A stretch of DNA of 64,000 bases from Pterobdella sp. o SKG-2022. Lineage: Eukaryota; Annelida; Clitellata; Hirudinida; Piscicolidae. The notes below the pieces were generated by a model. That model worked only from the letters and a program-made list of their open reading frames with translations. It ran no database searches and was not told the origin of the DNA. The translations under genes and the position numbers were made by a program. Of the stretch, positions 1 through 13,301 are shown piece by piece; the first letter of the stretch is position 1, and the number at the start of each line of letters is the position of its first letter. The stretch lies in contig OZ038321.1 in the NCBI GenBank assembly GCA_964035795.1, forward strand, positions 14,501,971 to 14,565,970, written 5' to 3'.

Positions 1-3000
1 CCATACAACAGCAATACTTTTAATTTTCAATTAATAAAGTTTGAATTATGTCCGTTTAAATAAAGTTTAAATATAGAAACAATTTGTAGAAAAGTAAAAT
101 AGAGCATTCATCACGGGAACAGTTGCCTTACAGAGGTTGTGGCTGAAGGTACGTAGATAGATCTCTGAAAACAGTTCGATTTGAAGTTATTTGTGTGAAA
201 AAAAGTAGTAATTTGAAAGTCCAAAAAAAATTTTTTTTTAATTTTTTTATAATTTGAAATTTTTTTTAATATTTTAACTTTTATATACCAAGTTTTAAAT
301 ACATTAGATTTGATGGCTCCGTGCGATGGGAACAAACGAATCAAATATATAAAAATATATTAAAATTCAGTGTTTGGTGGTATTTCAAAAGAACACAGAA
401 GAGGAAAGCGAAAGGATAGTTAATAAAACAGCTCTTCTTTCCCACGCGGTCAATCTTCAAAGGAGTTGTATTGAGACCATCTCTATCGTTATTAATATTG
501 TTCTTTCATTAACTAAATCAAAATATAAAGATTAATAAATCTATCTACACCCATGTGTACATATTATTTTTCAAAGAATTTTTCAATGGTTTTTATTCGT
601 TTATTGTGTACCGATACTCTAAATGGGCTTTTGTATTGGTTGGTGCTTTAAGATACAGTTACTGTTTTTTAAAAATATCATTTATATGTTTATAGAAAAT
701 TTGATCTTACATTGTTGTTAAGATGAAATTCTTTGGAGAAAAGAATTAAAAAAGAATGAGAAACGCAAGAGAAGTGGGTAAACAGACACGAGTGATTATT
801 CGTGTGCACGTGCAACAATTGCTATGTAACGTTATAAAAATTAAATCGTGAATCTAAACTCTACTTTTAATTACATAAAAATCTTATACAATATCCGGCT
901 TATATAAAAATGAATTGGAAAATTTTAAACACGTGAATCAGGAAGAAAAACTGAAAAAAAAGGGACCTAAACGGCCTTATCATTTGTATAAAACAGTGTT
1001 CACTACTTGTTGTGGTAGGAATGCCGGAAGAGAATGGATAAAAGCTTTTCATCAGTAACATATGTCTTAACTACGCACATGTTTGTTATTTAAAAGCGTT
1101 TGAGTTATTGCTTTGGTTGTCATCATCATTATCTCTGTACCTTTTTGATTTTCTTAAATCGCTTTTTCATTTTTATTATTATTTGGTTTTTTTATATAAA
1201 TAAAATTTGTTTATACATTTGGATAAATCTTTTTCACCAAATATTTTTAATGTACCTATTACGTGAAGCGATATCCACTACAAATACACATATATACTGC
1301 TTTAAATTAAATACCAAATAAATAATTACAAATACTTACGAGAAGATATTAAAACACAGAATATATCAATAAAATAAATGAGAATATATAATCGAATGCA
1401 AAAGACGCCTCGACTAGACTCCATAAGCACTTCTTGTTCTACGCCAATCAATCATTCACTTATCAATATACATATTTTCTCATTTCAACTTTTTATTTGC
1501 TTGATTAGTTTTTTATTATAGAATATTGAAGATTTGTTTAGTGCGTTGGTAGGTTTCATTTTTATATAAAAATTGATATTTATGTCTTTTGCATGATGCT
1601 TGTGTTATTGAATAACAGCCAAATAGTTGTGCTTCCAATTCATATTTTCTTTCTTCATCTAATTATACTCTAGAACACTTCTATAGTTTCTAGTGTAGTG
1701 TGGCTAATTACAACACAGACGAGTGGAATTCATAAGCAGCGTTGACTCTTGTCAGTAGTAACAATCCTTATTAAGAAAACATAACTAAAACCTAAAAAAG
1801 CGATTCAAATGTATTTGTGTATGTAAAGTGTAAGAGTTGAAGTGTTTTGAAGTGATGAAGGGTGCTGGTTTATATGAGAGTGAGAAGGCATGCTACTGTG
1901 CCTAATTAAAACTAATGATTATTAATGCCCTTCAATTTTTTTATCATTCTATGCTACTCCAATGATTAAGTAATCTAATGATTGAAACGAATTTGAATAG
2001 TAAGTTAAATAGAAAAGTTTTTAGAAAAATAATATATAGAGTTATAGATTCCTCATTAGTGAGGGTGGTATAGAGATTATATATGCAAAAGCTTAGTATC
2101 AATAATGGATTTAAATATTATTTTGTTTTTATGATTCACATTTTAGAGGCTGGTTATTACAATATACACATAAAATTTGAAAAAAATCTCAAAATCAACC
2201 ATTGGAACCCCAAAAAGTCAAATGAACCTATGAAGAAGCAATAGAGAGAACTGCTATAAAATACATCATTTTGATAGAGATCGAGCCCCTGCGGCTGGTT
2301 CAAAGGCATTTGGATTAATAGCATGAACACAGACAGAGGTCATAAATCAAACAGCATTGAAACGATTTGATGTCACTCATACATGAAAATCTTTATATAT
2401 GTTTTCGGTTACTTTGAGGTTCTGAGGATATATTTTCATATGAACTTTGTTTTATGTATATTTTAGTGGTAAGTTTTGATAATATTTATAATTGATTTTT
2501 ATCGGATTTATTTATCGTGAAATTTTAAAAATTTTGTGTATAAAAAAATATTAAAAAACCTTATAAAGAATTGTGAATATTTTAAAAACTTTTAAAAGTA
2601 ACTATTATTTATATGTTTGTTTTTTTGGTTTATTTTTGATATTCTTAATTGCTATAGCTACCATAATATTTTACGGTTTTTAAATGCTTCATATTTCATT
2701 CTTCAGTCATAACCCTCCATAAATCTACATAGGAAGTTACTAGTGTGATAAACGCTGATAGAAGCTCAAAAGAATTAATTATTTCTTAGGAATTATTATA
2801 TTCAAATTGTTTTGGCTTCCATGGCTTTTGAGGATTTTATATTTGATCGTTTATAAGCAAATGAGTTTCAAATTGTTTTTAGGAATGCTACCTTTTATTC
2901 TTAGTGGAATTTGACACTAATAAATCATAAATGAATGAAAAAACAGTTTTCTGAATACATTTTGAAGTTGAAAATTTTTTCTTTTTCACCACTTTTTTGC

Positions 3001-6000
3001 TTCATTTCAATGGTTAATTAATACCTTTTTTTAATTAAATTATTGAAATAATTTTGTAATATGTTCAAAAGGAAAGATTGAAGCTGACAAAGTATTAATT
3101 ATTAATTTTTGCGCAAAATCCTCAAATGTATTTTTTAAAATATTAATATAATTTTTCAAAAATTAAATCTAAAAAATTGTTTAAAAACCACGTAAATGTT
3201 CCTACCATTCTTTCTGCTAGTATTAATTACGTAAGTATGATAAAATTAGTTATAATAACATTGATAATAATAAAATTAGTCGAAATAATGTTACTAATAA
3301 TTAACATTAATTCCTCATCTGTTCAACCTCAACTAACTCAACATATATTCAAGTAAGTGAACAACCTAAAAAATATACCTTATTTAACTCACAATTCTCT
3401 CTACACGAGACAATATAAAAAGCACAAGTAAATGTTAAAATAACAACACAAACCACTGAAATCCCCGCCCAGCAATAATGAAATGGTTTAAATAACGATA
3501 GCAATAACCAACGCCTTTTCGTTCAAGTTATTTGCAAGTGAGGCGGGCCATGGGTAGAACTCCAATGAGTGTCATTGTAATAGCAAACAAAATAACGCAA
3601 TTATAGTGTTCTATAGACTTTTGAACAAATTTATTATATTTCTTCTAAATTTTTTGTTCAGTTTTGAGCTAAAATTTTGAGTAAAAAACTATATTAACTT
3701 ACATTTCAATAATTAACAGACTGTATAGATTTTTAAAATTATTTACTAATTTAGTTATTTATCTAGCGTTATATTTATAATAATTAACTGCTTATATCTG
3801 TTTTCCCCACTTGGGACCAAGCTGACTAATTCACTGATGCAATAAAACCCTGCCGAAATATGAATATATATTAACAAGAACTTTTGTTTTGAAAATAGCT
3901 TTTTGAACTTAATTGCTTAAACGATGAACTCACAAAGTTATTGGTTGAGATAAATAACAATAAAATTAGAGTATTATTTGCACTGATGAACAATAGAAAA
4001 TGTAAATAAAAATATCTTTTATTTAATTAAGAAGCTTATAAGTTTTAAGCATACAAAAAGAGTAGATGGAAACTTTTTGAATTTATATATAAATGAAAGT
4101 AGATATTATTACAAAAGAATTTACAGAAAAGATACAAAGATTGAGTAGATCAAAAACAAAAGCTAATGATTTTCTTTCTCTAAAAAAATACTTATAGAGA
4201 AGAATAAAAATACATAAACAAGACAAAGATCAGAGAAGAAAAACTGATATTAACTTTCTAATAAAGACTTTTTTTTCCACCACGTGTTTCTTTTTTTGTT
4301 GCTCTTCGCTATCTTTTATGGGGTTTTCTTAAGAAAAAATTTTTCCTTTATATCATTATATATTTACTGGAAACACGCGAATGACGTGGTATTTCCAAAT
4401 TGTGCATTTCTTTGAAATTGAAAATGAGCTCAAGAGATTTCTGAAGAAATATAACAAAATCATAACAATCACGAAGCCCAAGTAAGTGGAAAGCGATAGT
4501 TTGTTTTCCTTTTGATATGTCGGTTAGAGTTGCAGATACGGTAGTGATTATGCGTGGGAATAAGTCCTTTTGTGTGTTTGTGGTGTTCCGTGGACCGTTG
4601 TGCTGGATTTTTTGTTTCTTGATGAATATTGAGGCTAGATTTGAGTAATACTTTAATTTTTAATCATTTTAAGCCATCTTATATGTGTTATGTTTTTATA
4701 AATTTCATCGATCAAAACCTGTTATTATGAATACAAACATCAATAAAGAAGACAAAAGCTACGCTCTTCGTATTTTTTAACGTATATTTGTCATTGTTTT
4801 GATAGGAAGTTATGAAGATGATTCTATTTGTAAACTTCATATACAGCTATTCGCTTTTCTAGCAAGTCAAAATAAAAATAAATACATCTTGTCTGAACGT
4901 CGGTCAAAGGGAGCGATAAACATAACGTGAAAAACGTGGAAATCCGCTAGACGACCGTATTATCAACAATATCATAATTAATTGGTTGATTCTTTTCAAG
5001 TCCCCTTATAACTAAAAACCAAGAGTTTAAATAAACTTTTTCACTTCATTATTACTATTTATTTTTTTATTACTATTCTTTAAAAATTAAATTGAATTTT
5101 AAAAAATAAAATTTCTCAAACATCTCAATTTTTTATATTGAAAAAAACTAATCCCACCGTTTAAATTTTTAAAAACTCAAAAACATTTTAGAAACCAGTA
5201 GAAGCTATTAAAACGCTTCAGTTCAAGCGATGACTTGATTGAAACCTCGACGTCAACATAACATCCACCACTTCTTCCATTAGTGCGATCATAACATCAC
5301 CACTAGAATGCCAATCAAAACCTCTGTTATGTATATATGTATATATCAAAACCTTCATTATTCTGTTTATGTATACATACAATTGTGTATGTTAAGTACA
5401 TTTTAGGGTAGAGAGATGTCGGATGATAGTGAGACGAAAGAAAACATGAAGAAAACGATAAAAGTACTAAAAGATAGATGGAGTGGTTATGATTTTGTGG
5501 TCAGTTGATTGATGGGCAGTTCCTCTTCATAAACTTTATGGCTGTAATGAGTTCTTAATCGCTGCATAAATCTCACAGTTGAACACCTCGTAAATGCCAC
5601 CTCTTTATCATACTGCTCCCCACGCTTTTGTTGCCTTTTTTATCCCCGTTTAATACTTTTATAAATAAAAATGAAAATCAAAATAATATTTTCTATATAA
5701 GAATGAATAAAAAGAAGTTAAAAATATAATAAATAAACACAGATAAAAGAATTAAAGATAAATTAAGAGAGAAATAAAAAGGAAGAGAAAGAGCCGGACT
5801 AAAAGTTATAGGAAGAAGAGACTGACTGGCTAGAAAGCATGTGTTGTGAATTAAGTTATCACCTGCATTTCCAAACAACCAACTACTCTTAGATCTATAT
5901 AACTATTGAAGATTTTTAGAATTTTAATGACTTTTTCATACTTTTTTTGTTCATTTTACAGCTGCTTTAGTGAAGTAGTTATTGTCGTTTTTAAATTTTT

Positions 6001-7882
6001 TTGTACAACCTTTGAGGAAGTTGAATAATTGTGTTGTTTCTACATTTGTTTCAATAATTCAAAATTAAAAATGTAACTTCAAAATATTTGTTAAGCGAAA
6101 ATTTCATCAAAACCCCCTTAATTAACTCAAAGACACTTGCCACATTCTACATTCATATTCTATTTTAATTTCCTTCATAATATTTTACTTAAAAATTAAA
6201 TTTTTCATACAAATGTTTCAAAATACTTGCTTAAACGTTATTTTCCTGGCAACCACTGCACTCTGCCATCACTCACATGTCTTCTTCAAGCCTCTCATCT
6301 TCCTGCACTCCCATCATTTTAAAAATTTTTTTCCTTAATTTACTTTCGTCAATCGTTTGATAGGGAGCTGAAATATTTTCTAAACAAAAGTTATTCAAAA
6401 CGTTCCAAACTTAAACAAGTTGTGTTGGTTTTTTTGGCTAATGTGAGTTCAATTCAGAAAAATTTTTGAACATTGGTTTTTTAAAAAATTCGCAAACGAG
6501 TGCTTTATAATTAATAAGTATTATATTCAATATCCAAAAATAAATTAATACACAAGATTACATTATACGCAAAATACCAGCCTTTATGATTTAATTATAA
6601 AATTATGATTCTCAATTATTCAACTACAAAACAAAAGACTCCACTTTTAGTGCTTTTTAAAGTGTTCCACGTGCAAATATTTCCCCTAAAGCACTCCTAA
6701 TCAAAGGGGATTTGGTTTTCCTCAAAAACACCGTTGATTGAAGTCCTATAATTCACACGCTAATAAAGCTTGTGCTCATGTGTTCATTATTTTTTGGTGC
6801 AGCATACAACTTTCCATATAGGTTTACATTCATATAATGATCGATGTAGTTTATCAAGAAAATTAATAGGTTTTCGAAAAAAAAATTAAAAAGACACAGA
6901 GTTGAAATAATATTACATATATATAACTGAAGCTTATAAATATCATGCAAATTTAATTTATTTAGTGAGAAATGTTTGATAATTTCCTCACAAGTCGTTG
7001 CCTGACAGAAATGGCTAGGGTCAACATTTACATCAACACACAACAAAAGGCACACTTTCGAAATTTCATATAATAGCATCCAACTAGTTTTCTGTATTAT
7101 TGTTCTATTATCTAAAGATACCTCTATTAAAGTGTTTATTTAGCAAAGATTTTAAAAATTCGCTACAAACCAAACTACATCTAATACTTTGAATATTAAA
7201 ATTATTATTAAATCAAATGAAAAAAATTATTATTTATAATGTTTTAAACTATATTAATAAAATAAAAAAAAGTAAAACCAATAACACCGTAAGCAAAGTG
7301 CGTGAACTTTTCGCTTGTCAAATTACCTTCATAGTGCTTACGTAATGAGTTTTCTACAATTTTCTCTATAAATAATCTTTTAAATAAAAACATTTAATCA
7401 TAATAACTTCATTTCATATTCAAAACTTATTCAAAATACAATGACAAATCTTTTTCTGATAATTTTTGTAATCGAATATTCTACAACACTTGCAACTCAA
7501 ACAAATAAACTGTTAGTGACGAGCTGATAAGATTAAGAATATACAACGGCATTTGTAGCTAATAACGACATGAAACAAGCGTTAAAACATCGTTAATATT
7601 CTTGGGTCAGTTGTAGTTATATGCCCGCAGCCGTGTCATTTGTGAAGGATTATAATGAAGCTTGAGTACAGGCAGAAAGTTAGTGATTAATTAAATAATA
7701 TACTTTTTATAATTGTTTTTTCATTATTCTGGTTTTTAACTTTAAAATGTTACTTTGAAGTTTTAAAAGTTTTTCAATAAATAAAGAATGAAAAGTATAA
7801 TCGCTTTTGGATGGATAGTTTACGTTTTATGGTTTTGAGGCTTTTTTAATTTTTACAGACTTAGGAAGATAACTAAAAAATA
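1..7882. other. AT-rich region without a confident gene
   Basis: No reading frame here resembles a protein family I know, and most of the stretch has the low-complexity AT character of intergenic or intronic DNA. Several blocks have visibly higher GC: about 2270-2350, 3460-3600, 4240-4640, 5205-5330, 5400-5640 and 6240-6320. They could be conserved regulatory DNA or small exons. Two short frames overlap on opposite strands in the 5.4-5.6 kb block: 28 codons on plus from an ATG at 5416, followed by a GT donor at 5500, and about 50 codons on minus ending at 5487. Neither could be joined to a neighbour with matching phase. Confidence 0.5.
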
Positions 7883-8674
7883 TCAAATAATCAATTTTGA
7901 AAAAATACTTGAACAACAGAAGAGCATGATACAACCTGGGATATGGCTTTTAAAGAAGTGAGGTGTGTAAGGTGCAGCTGGCATGTGTTCTCTTTGGAAA
8001 CACATCGATCGGTTAGACGTAAGAGAGGCGTTATCATTGAAAACCACGTTATTGTTTGAATCGGTTTTTGGCCATTTCTTTTCAGGGTTTTTATTGATGA
8101 GATTCAAGGCGTCATTTTGTGTAGGCATGAAATTATGAGTGCAATTGATGATGGTAGCTGTATCATTGTTGGAGAGATCTTTCATGTTTAGAGTTTTTGA
8201 GGTCATGTTCTGCTTAGTTGTGGAGCTTTCCAGCTGTTTATCAATGTAGTTTTCGTCTACTTTTAAGGGTTTGTCAAGTATTTTTGGATTAAGAATTTGA
8301 GTTTGTTTGAAAGGAGCTTCCACTAATTCTTGCTTGAAAAAATCATTTTTTTCATGTTTCGTTTGCGGAGACTTTAAAGACATATTATCATTAGAAGGAT
8401 ATTTTGAAGTGATAAGCATTTGGTTAGGAAAAGAAAAAAAAGGATAGAAAGCTGGATCGGAAGAGGAGAAAAAGAATGGGTTTGGTAGAAATAAATTGGT
8501 GTGTGAGACGTTGAAGGGGTCCTTGAGAACGATATCGGATTCAAGTTTTTGATTTTTTTGACATTTTGAAGAATTGATTTCAGACGCGATCATTTTGAAG
8601 ACGGCTTCCTTGCATTTGAGATAGTGCAAGTAGTCTGTATTCAGATTGGCTGCTTCCACTCCAAACCAACTCAT
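7883..8674 (-). CDS. Uncharacterised protein, probable first coding exon
   Basis: An open frame of about 263 codons runs from an ATG at 8674 and is by far the longest in the first 10 kb. The product is rich in Asn, Ser, Lys and Pro and has no signal peptide or membrane segment. Its N-terminus (MSWFGVEAANL) looks helical, and a Phe/Pro-rich patch lies about residues 60-80. I recognise no domain. The frame stays open to 7883, but a GT donor (CCCAG|gttgta) at 7936 could end the exon after about 246 codons in phase 1, which would drop an unlikely Cys-rich tail. No partner exon was found downstream. The length in AT-rich DNA and the amino-acid make-up argue for real coding sequence, perhaps the disordered part of a nuclear regulator; that role is a guess. 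Confidence 0.5.
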   Translation of the reverse strand: MSWFGVEAANLNTDYLHYLKCKEAVFKMIASEINSSKCQKNQKLESDIVLKDPFNVSHTNLFLPNPFFFSSSDPAFYPFFSFPNQMLITSKYPSNDNMSLKSPQTKHEKNDFFKQELVEAPFKQTQILNPKILDKPLKVDENYIDKQLESSTTKQNMTSKTLNMKDLSNNDTATIINCTHNFMPTQNDALNLINKNPEKKWPKTDSNNNVVFNDNASLTSNRSMCFQREHMPAAPYTPHFFKSHIPGCIMLFCCSSIFSKLII

Positions 8675-8689
8675 ATTGAAACGATGCAC

Positions 8690-10703
8690 AATTAAATTTT
8701 GCTATGCTACTATAAAAGTTAATTTTTATGAATGGATTGTTTCTTTAACAAAACAAGCGTAGGGCTTAAGTAATAGAGCAAACGTTTGCACACTTTCTTA
8801 ATTAGCAGCAAAAACTTCAGAAAAACAATTCACAACGAATCCCAAATGCTCCACAAATACTTCACTTAATTTTTTCAAGATAACATATATATTTTGAGCT
8901 CAGTAACTTCGGATAATTCTTTTCCAACACCTAAATTGATCTTTCAAAACACAAAAATTTTTCTTTCAATAATTCGTTGCGAAATCTTTCAAATCGTCGG
9001 TGTATGAAGCATTTATATGTGTAAGAACTCCTTTAAAATTAGCGTTTATGAATGATTGTAAGTCAACGGTTCTTCTCTCACCTGTTCAAACTATATCAGT
9101 ATCTCTTTAATATATACGCGTGCATACAACTTAATGAACTTGTGTTGTTGTTTTGAGTATTTTAATCTAAGAATTAAAGCTGTAATTTGAAGTATTGTTT
9201 TTTTACAGTCAAAATATACTTTTGAATAAGAAATGAATTTTTTTTTAAAATTATATTTTTTAAATATACAAAAACCCAAACTTAATTTTTTTAAACAGTT
9301 AAACAAGATTATAAATTATCAATTAATTATAATCATTTTTCCAACAGCTTAAACGCTATTGGATAGAAAAAATTCAAACAGGTTCTTTCTCGATTTCTGA
9401 TTGGTTGGAAATATAAGCTTAGGTCTTGTAAGTAGCTTATTCGTTGTAGTTGAGATGATAACTATAACAATGATATTAGGATATCGTATTTCATGGAGTT
9501 TAATTGCTTCATACACATCTAGTTTTTTGAATATTTTTTAGTTTTAGCTTATTCTTGGCTTTAATTTTAAATGAAAAGTTAATTTGTAAAAAGTTGTGTA
9601 ACTGTTTGATTGAAAGCTAGAGGTGAAGATAAATTTATAAAAAGTTTTTGTAAAAAATCTATTATTGAATAATTGCCTCTTTGAAATTTTACATTACACA
9701 TTAAAATAGACTTATTTGACGTTTTTATAATCATTTTACTACTAAAACAATTCAACATTCACAATTAAACGGTCGGAAATGGGGAAAAAACCACAAGAGC
9801 ATTATAGCTTGTAGCAAAATTATTTATGACGACAAACAATTAACAGGCTTCCATAAGTCATTGAAAATCCTGTAAATATTACTTGTATAAAGAAAATATA
9901 AAGACTGAGTAATTAAAAGCTCACTTTGTAATAAATGTAGCCTAAAAAAAAGTACAATTTGACTACAACGCCGAAACAGTCAACATGTGTCTAACAAGCA
10001 AGACTTGATTTCTTTTGGAGAACGCGATATTTGAGTCAACAAAAAAAAGCAATTGTAAAAACTTCGTTTATTATAGTTACAACGCTTTAAAAACATTTTC
10101 GTTCATTTCGTACAAAACATTAGGTATTAAAATATATAATCTAATTAGGTTAAAATCATTATTTAGCATCGGAATCAACAATAATTAATGGAAATTAATG
10201 AGCAACAAAATAAAAATCGACAAATTTAAAACTTCATAATACTTTCAAAGGTGGGGCCTTACCCAAAGAAAACTGCCTCAAATCGATTAGTTTTAAATTT
10301 GAAATAAATCATAAAACAAAGTGAATAAATGAAATCTAAATTGATTTATATTAGAAAACAATCTATATAATTATAAAACAAGTTCCAAATAATTAAAGAA
10401 AAACTAAAAGTATAAAATATAAAACTATGTACATTATAAAGTTAAGACCAACGATCGAAACTCAGCTGAGAGACTGTCTATTTCTGCAAATTTATTTTTA
10501 TTTCTTAAAAATGGCATAAAAATATCGATTACGTCCATGAAAATCATCAAGTCAATGCCACTACAATCTTAGTCTTTATACTTTCAATTTAATCTAAATC
10601 AGATTAATTTAATAGTCTCATAAGTCTAAATCCAACTAATTTACTGGTTTCATGTTTTTAATGCACTGCATACCCTCTAGACTGATTGTTTTACATTATT
10701 TTG
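8690..10703. other. Spacer, nothing recognised
   Basis: AT-rich sequence between the 8.7 kb exon and the 3' end of the cyclin gene. Only short chance frames were seen. The stretch next to 10.7 kb is probably 3' untranslated sequence of the cyclin gene. Confidence 0.5.
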
Positions 10704-10709
10704 TTTATT
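10704..10709 (-). terminator. Polyadenylation signal of the cyclin gene
   Basis: AATAAA on the minus strand, about ten bases past the cyclin stop codon. This is close for a cleavage signal, so further AATAAA-like sites downstream may be used instead. Confidence 0.35.
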
Positions 10710-10718
10710 ATTTCATAC

Positions 10719-12809
10719 TCACACGAGTTTTCCATATTTTTTATCGACCGAGAGAAAATCAGCGAAGGGTAATTTTCGACGAAGACGATACAAATCTTTG
10801 ACGCAGGGTTCCAGGCTGCTGGTAGAACAACTTGTCAGCTGCACCATTTCTTGCGGCTGTGGTGGGTCATCAACATTATAACAAGCTTCAAGTCCGTATT
10901 TATATAAACATACAAAACGTGAATAAAAAAATATCAAAATGAAAACATTGATACATTGAAGCAAAATCTTAAACACAATTTCAGTCACAATATATCATCA
11001 TGAATGACAAATGCTTTTCTTGACTAACCCATGGAATGAGGTTGTTTTCGAGTCTGACAAGGAAGAGCAGTGCCGATGCCAGCAGAGATGGTTTGAACTT
11101 GATGGATGTCTCACTGTCCAATAGACAACTCTCTAACAAGTGCTGTATAATTGAGTGCAGTTTCGTGAATAGAAACTAGATAATGCATATAAACTTTTTT
11201 TTACCAGCATGAAGATTGAATTTGAATAAATGTGTATAAATTACAAGATGAAAATTTAAAGATGAACTTGACATGAACCTTGGCAGCCAGCTTGGCATTG
11301 TCAGGCAGAGGGACATAAGAGGAGAAAATATTGAAGAAGTCAAGAGGAGTGGCTGTGGTAAGATTGAACTCTAACACTGTCACTATCAATTGCTCCATTT
11401 CTACAACCTTGCAACGTTTGAAATTTAGATTGAAAATAATTTATTTACCAATTTGGTATTCCAGTTGAAAATTTTTATAAATTAAAATAATGAACATGAC
11501 TTTTATAAAGAGCATGTTATCAGTAGCATCTTAGACTTTTAAAAACCTAAAAATTGAATTTAACTTCATGTAGGCAATCATTATTTGTTTGATTAACAGG
11601 CAATAGTGACCTGCTCATAAGTGCAGCCACCGTCAGTGAAGTAAATGAGGTCCTTCAGTCTAGGCTTGGAACACACATCCTCATACTTCCTGTTAGTCAA
11701 CATTAAGGTTTAAAATTTTATCATAATAACCACTTAAAAGCAATTTGAAAATTCATCAACTCTGAAATATCCATTATGAAACTTATAAAACTGTATATTA
11801 ATGAAAAGCAAAATAGTAAATTTGAGCTAATAAAAAAATTTAAGAATTATTGAGATTAATACCACTAATGGAATATTTAGATCTAAAATATGTGTTTGAA
11901 AAAAATGTAACCAGGCAAGGCTGAGGCAGGTGAGGCCAAGTAATTGAAACTTGGTCCTGTCTGTGTTCACCCTGTTCAACATACTACGAGAATATGAAAC
12001 ATACGTAAGAAAAGTTCTACTTGATGTATCAATTATTTGAGCATTTGTAAGTATTTAAGCATGTTTTAAACTATGAAAAAGTCTAAAATGTAAATTTTAA
12101 AAATCAATTGATTATACACCCCTAAACTATTTATAGTTATAAAGATTGAGGACAGACCGATCAAGATAGTTGACAGTGGTAAAAATGACTTCATCAGCAG
12201 CTTCAAACTGATTTGACACATCAACCAACCAATCTATCAGGGTTGATCTCATATGGAAGTTTATATTCTTTTGCTTCTCCAAAAAAGTCACTTTAACCAA
12301 ATGTTGCCTCTGAAGGGTGAAGTATGAGTGCTTATAGATATGTTTCCTAAAGTTATGTCATGAGATTTCTGTTATATTTTCAAATAAATATTCAAAATAG
12401 TTTGAAAGACATACTTCACGTTTCTTCATGCACATAATTATTTGACTAGCATAGCCTGCATAATCCCCTGCCTCTTGCAATAATTTTTGTGAAACAGAAA
12501 AAAAACTTTCACTTGGCACTACTGGAAAATTTATAGAATTAATATTTTATTGATAAAAGAAATTATTAATTTTTGACAACCTGATTTTTTCTCTTTTTTG
12601 TGTTTTTTTTGGAATGCATTTTTGGCACCCTGTACCTTGTGAAAAGAATATAATAAATTAATAATTAATTCGTCAAAAATATTTCCTTTGATTACATTTT
12701 CTGTAAGACCCTTGTTGAGCACACCCAACGCCTTCCTTTCAGTTCTTACGCCTATACCTTGAGCAGGCACAGAAGGTTCTACGTCCGAGTACACTTTAAA
12801 TTTGTTCAT
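10719..12809 (-). CDS. Mitotic cyclin, cyclin A/B type
   Basis: Predicted 346-residue cyclin that would bind and activate a CDK in S phase or mitosis. Eight exons: 12809-12581, 12521-12415, 12330-12158, 11983-11912, 11689-11611, 11407-11279, 11142-11029, 10856-10719. All junctions keep phase. The cyclin-box start motif reads MRSTLIDWLV (about residue 139), matching the family MRAILVDWLVEV. It is followed by NYLDR, KFQLLGLTCLSLAWKYED, the region after YEQVVEMEQL, and a C-terminal cyclin fold ending LEPCVKDLYRL. In the N-terminus RKALGVLN resembles a destruction box with one base-step of spacing changed. At 346 residues it is shorter than usual cyclin A (about 430). The W-PQEMVQL and SLEPC parts resemble cyclin A, while ATPLDFF leans to B types, so I leave the subtype open. 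It is head-to-head with ARMC3. Confidence 0.88.
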
Positions 12810-13301
12810 CTGCCGAAGTTTTGAAATTAACTATTAACTAAATATTGAAAAAACGCGTGTACAAAATTTTTTTTCAAAAATTCTTTATAATTTTTGTAAA
12901 GTTTAACATTATGCAAAAAATAATTTGCAAACCGTATTAATTTTGCGGTTTAAATTTAAACCGTGCCACTATAAATGGTTATAAAGATTTTCGCTTAAAA
13001 TTAATTCAAAAACTTTGAAGAAGTATGCTCAAAAAAAGTTTTTCTAAACTCGCTAAAAATATCAAAACTTTTCCAGTACAAAGAAAACGGTTAAATGAAA
13101 TGTATGAATGTCGAAGATTTTTAAATATCCCTCTTAGGAAGGCTGTACCGACGGTCTATTTAATTATCTGATAGGAAATACTATGAAGCACATAATTTTA
13201 CTTTAAATTAAAATAAATAATTTTAAAAAATACTTGAAAAATGTATTTCAAAATCTTTATATTTAAATGGTTTTCATGGCAACATTTCGTTGCTTTATGA
13301 A
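12810..13301. promoter_or_regulatory. Bidirectional promoter region, cyclin / ARMC3
   Basis: Only 492 bp separate the cyclin start codon (minus) from the ARMC3 start codon (plus), so both promoters must lie here or overlap it. The interval contains the perfect 18-bp palindrome CGGTTTAAATTTAAACCG at 12946-12963 and an X-box at 13270-13283. The palindrome's GCGG followed by TTTAAA loosely recalls the CDE/CHR arrangement of cell-cycle promoters; that reading is inference. Confidence 0.6.
13270..13283 (+). promoter_or_regulatory. X-box (RFX-factor site) upstream of ARMC3
   Basis: GTTTTC-AT-GGCAAC fits the RFX X-box consensus RYYNYY-N(1-3)-RRNRAC at every position. It ends 18 bp before the ARMC3 ATG. 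RFX factors drive ciliary genes in animals and ARMC3 is a ciliary/flagellar protein, so the match is in the place expected for a functional site. Confidence 0.6.

Noticed and set aside
2290..2330. GGTTCAAAGGC as a possible tRNA B box
   Set aside because: No A box at the right distance and no cloverleaf stems.
6265..6315. Minus-strand mini-exon starting MMGVQEDERLEED with a gtgagt donor
   Set aside because: Good donor but no joining exon with matching phase; could be chance.
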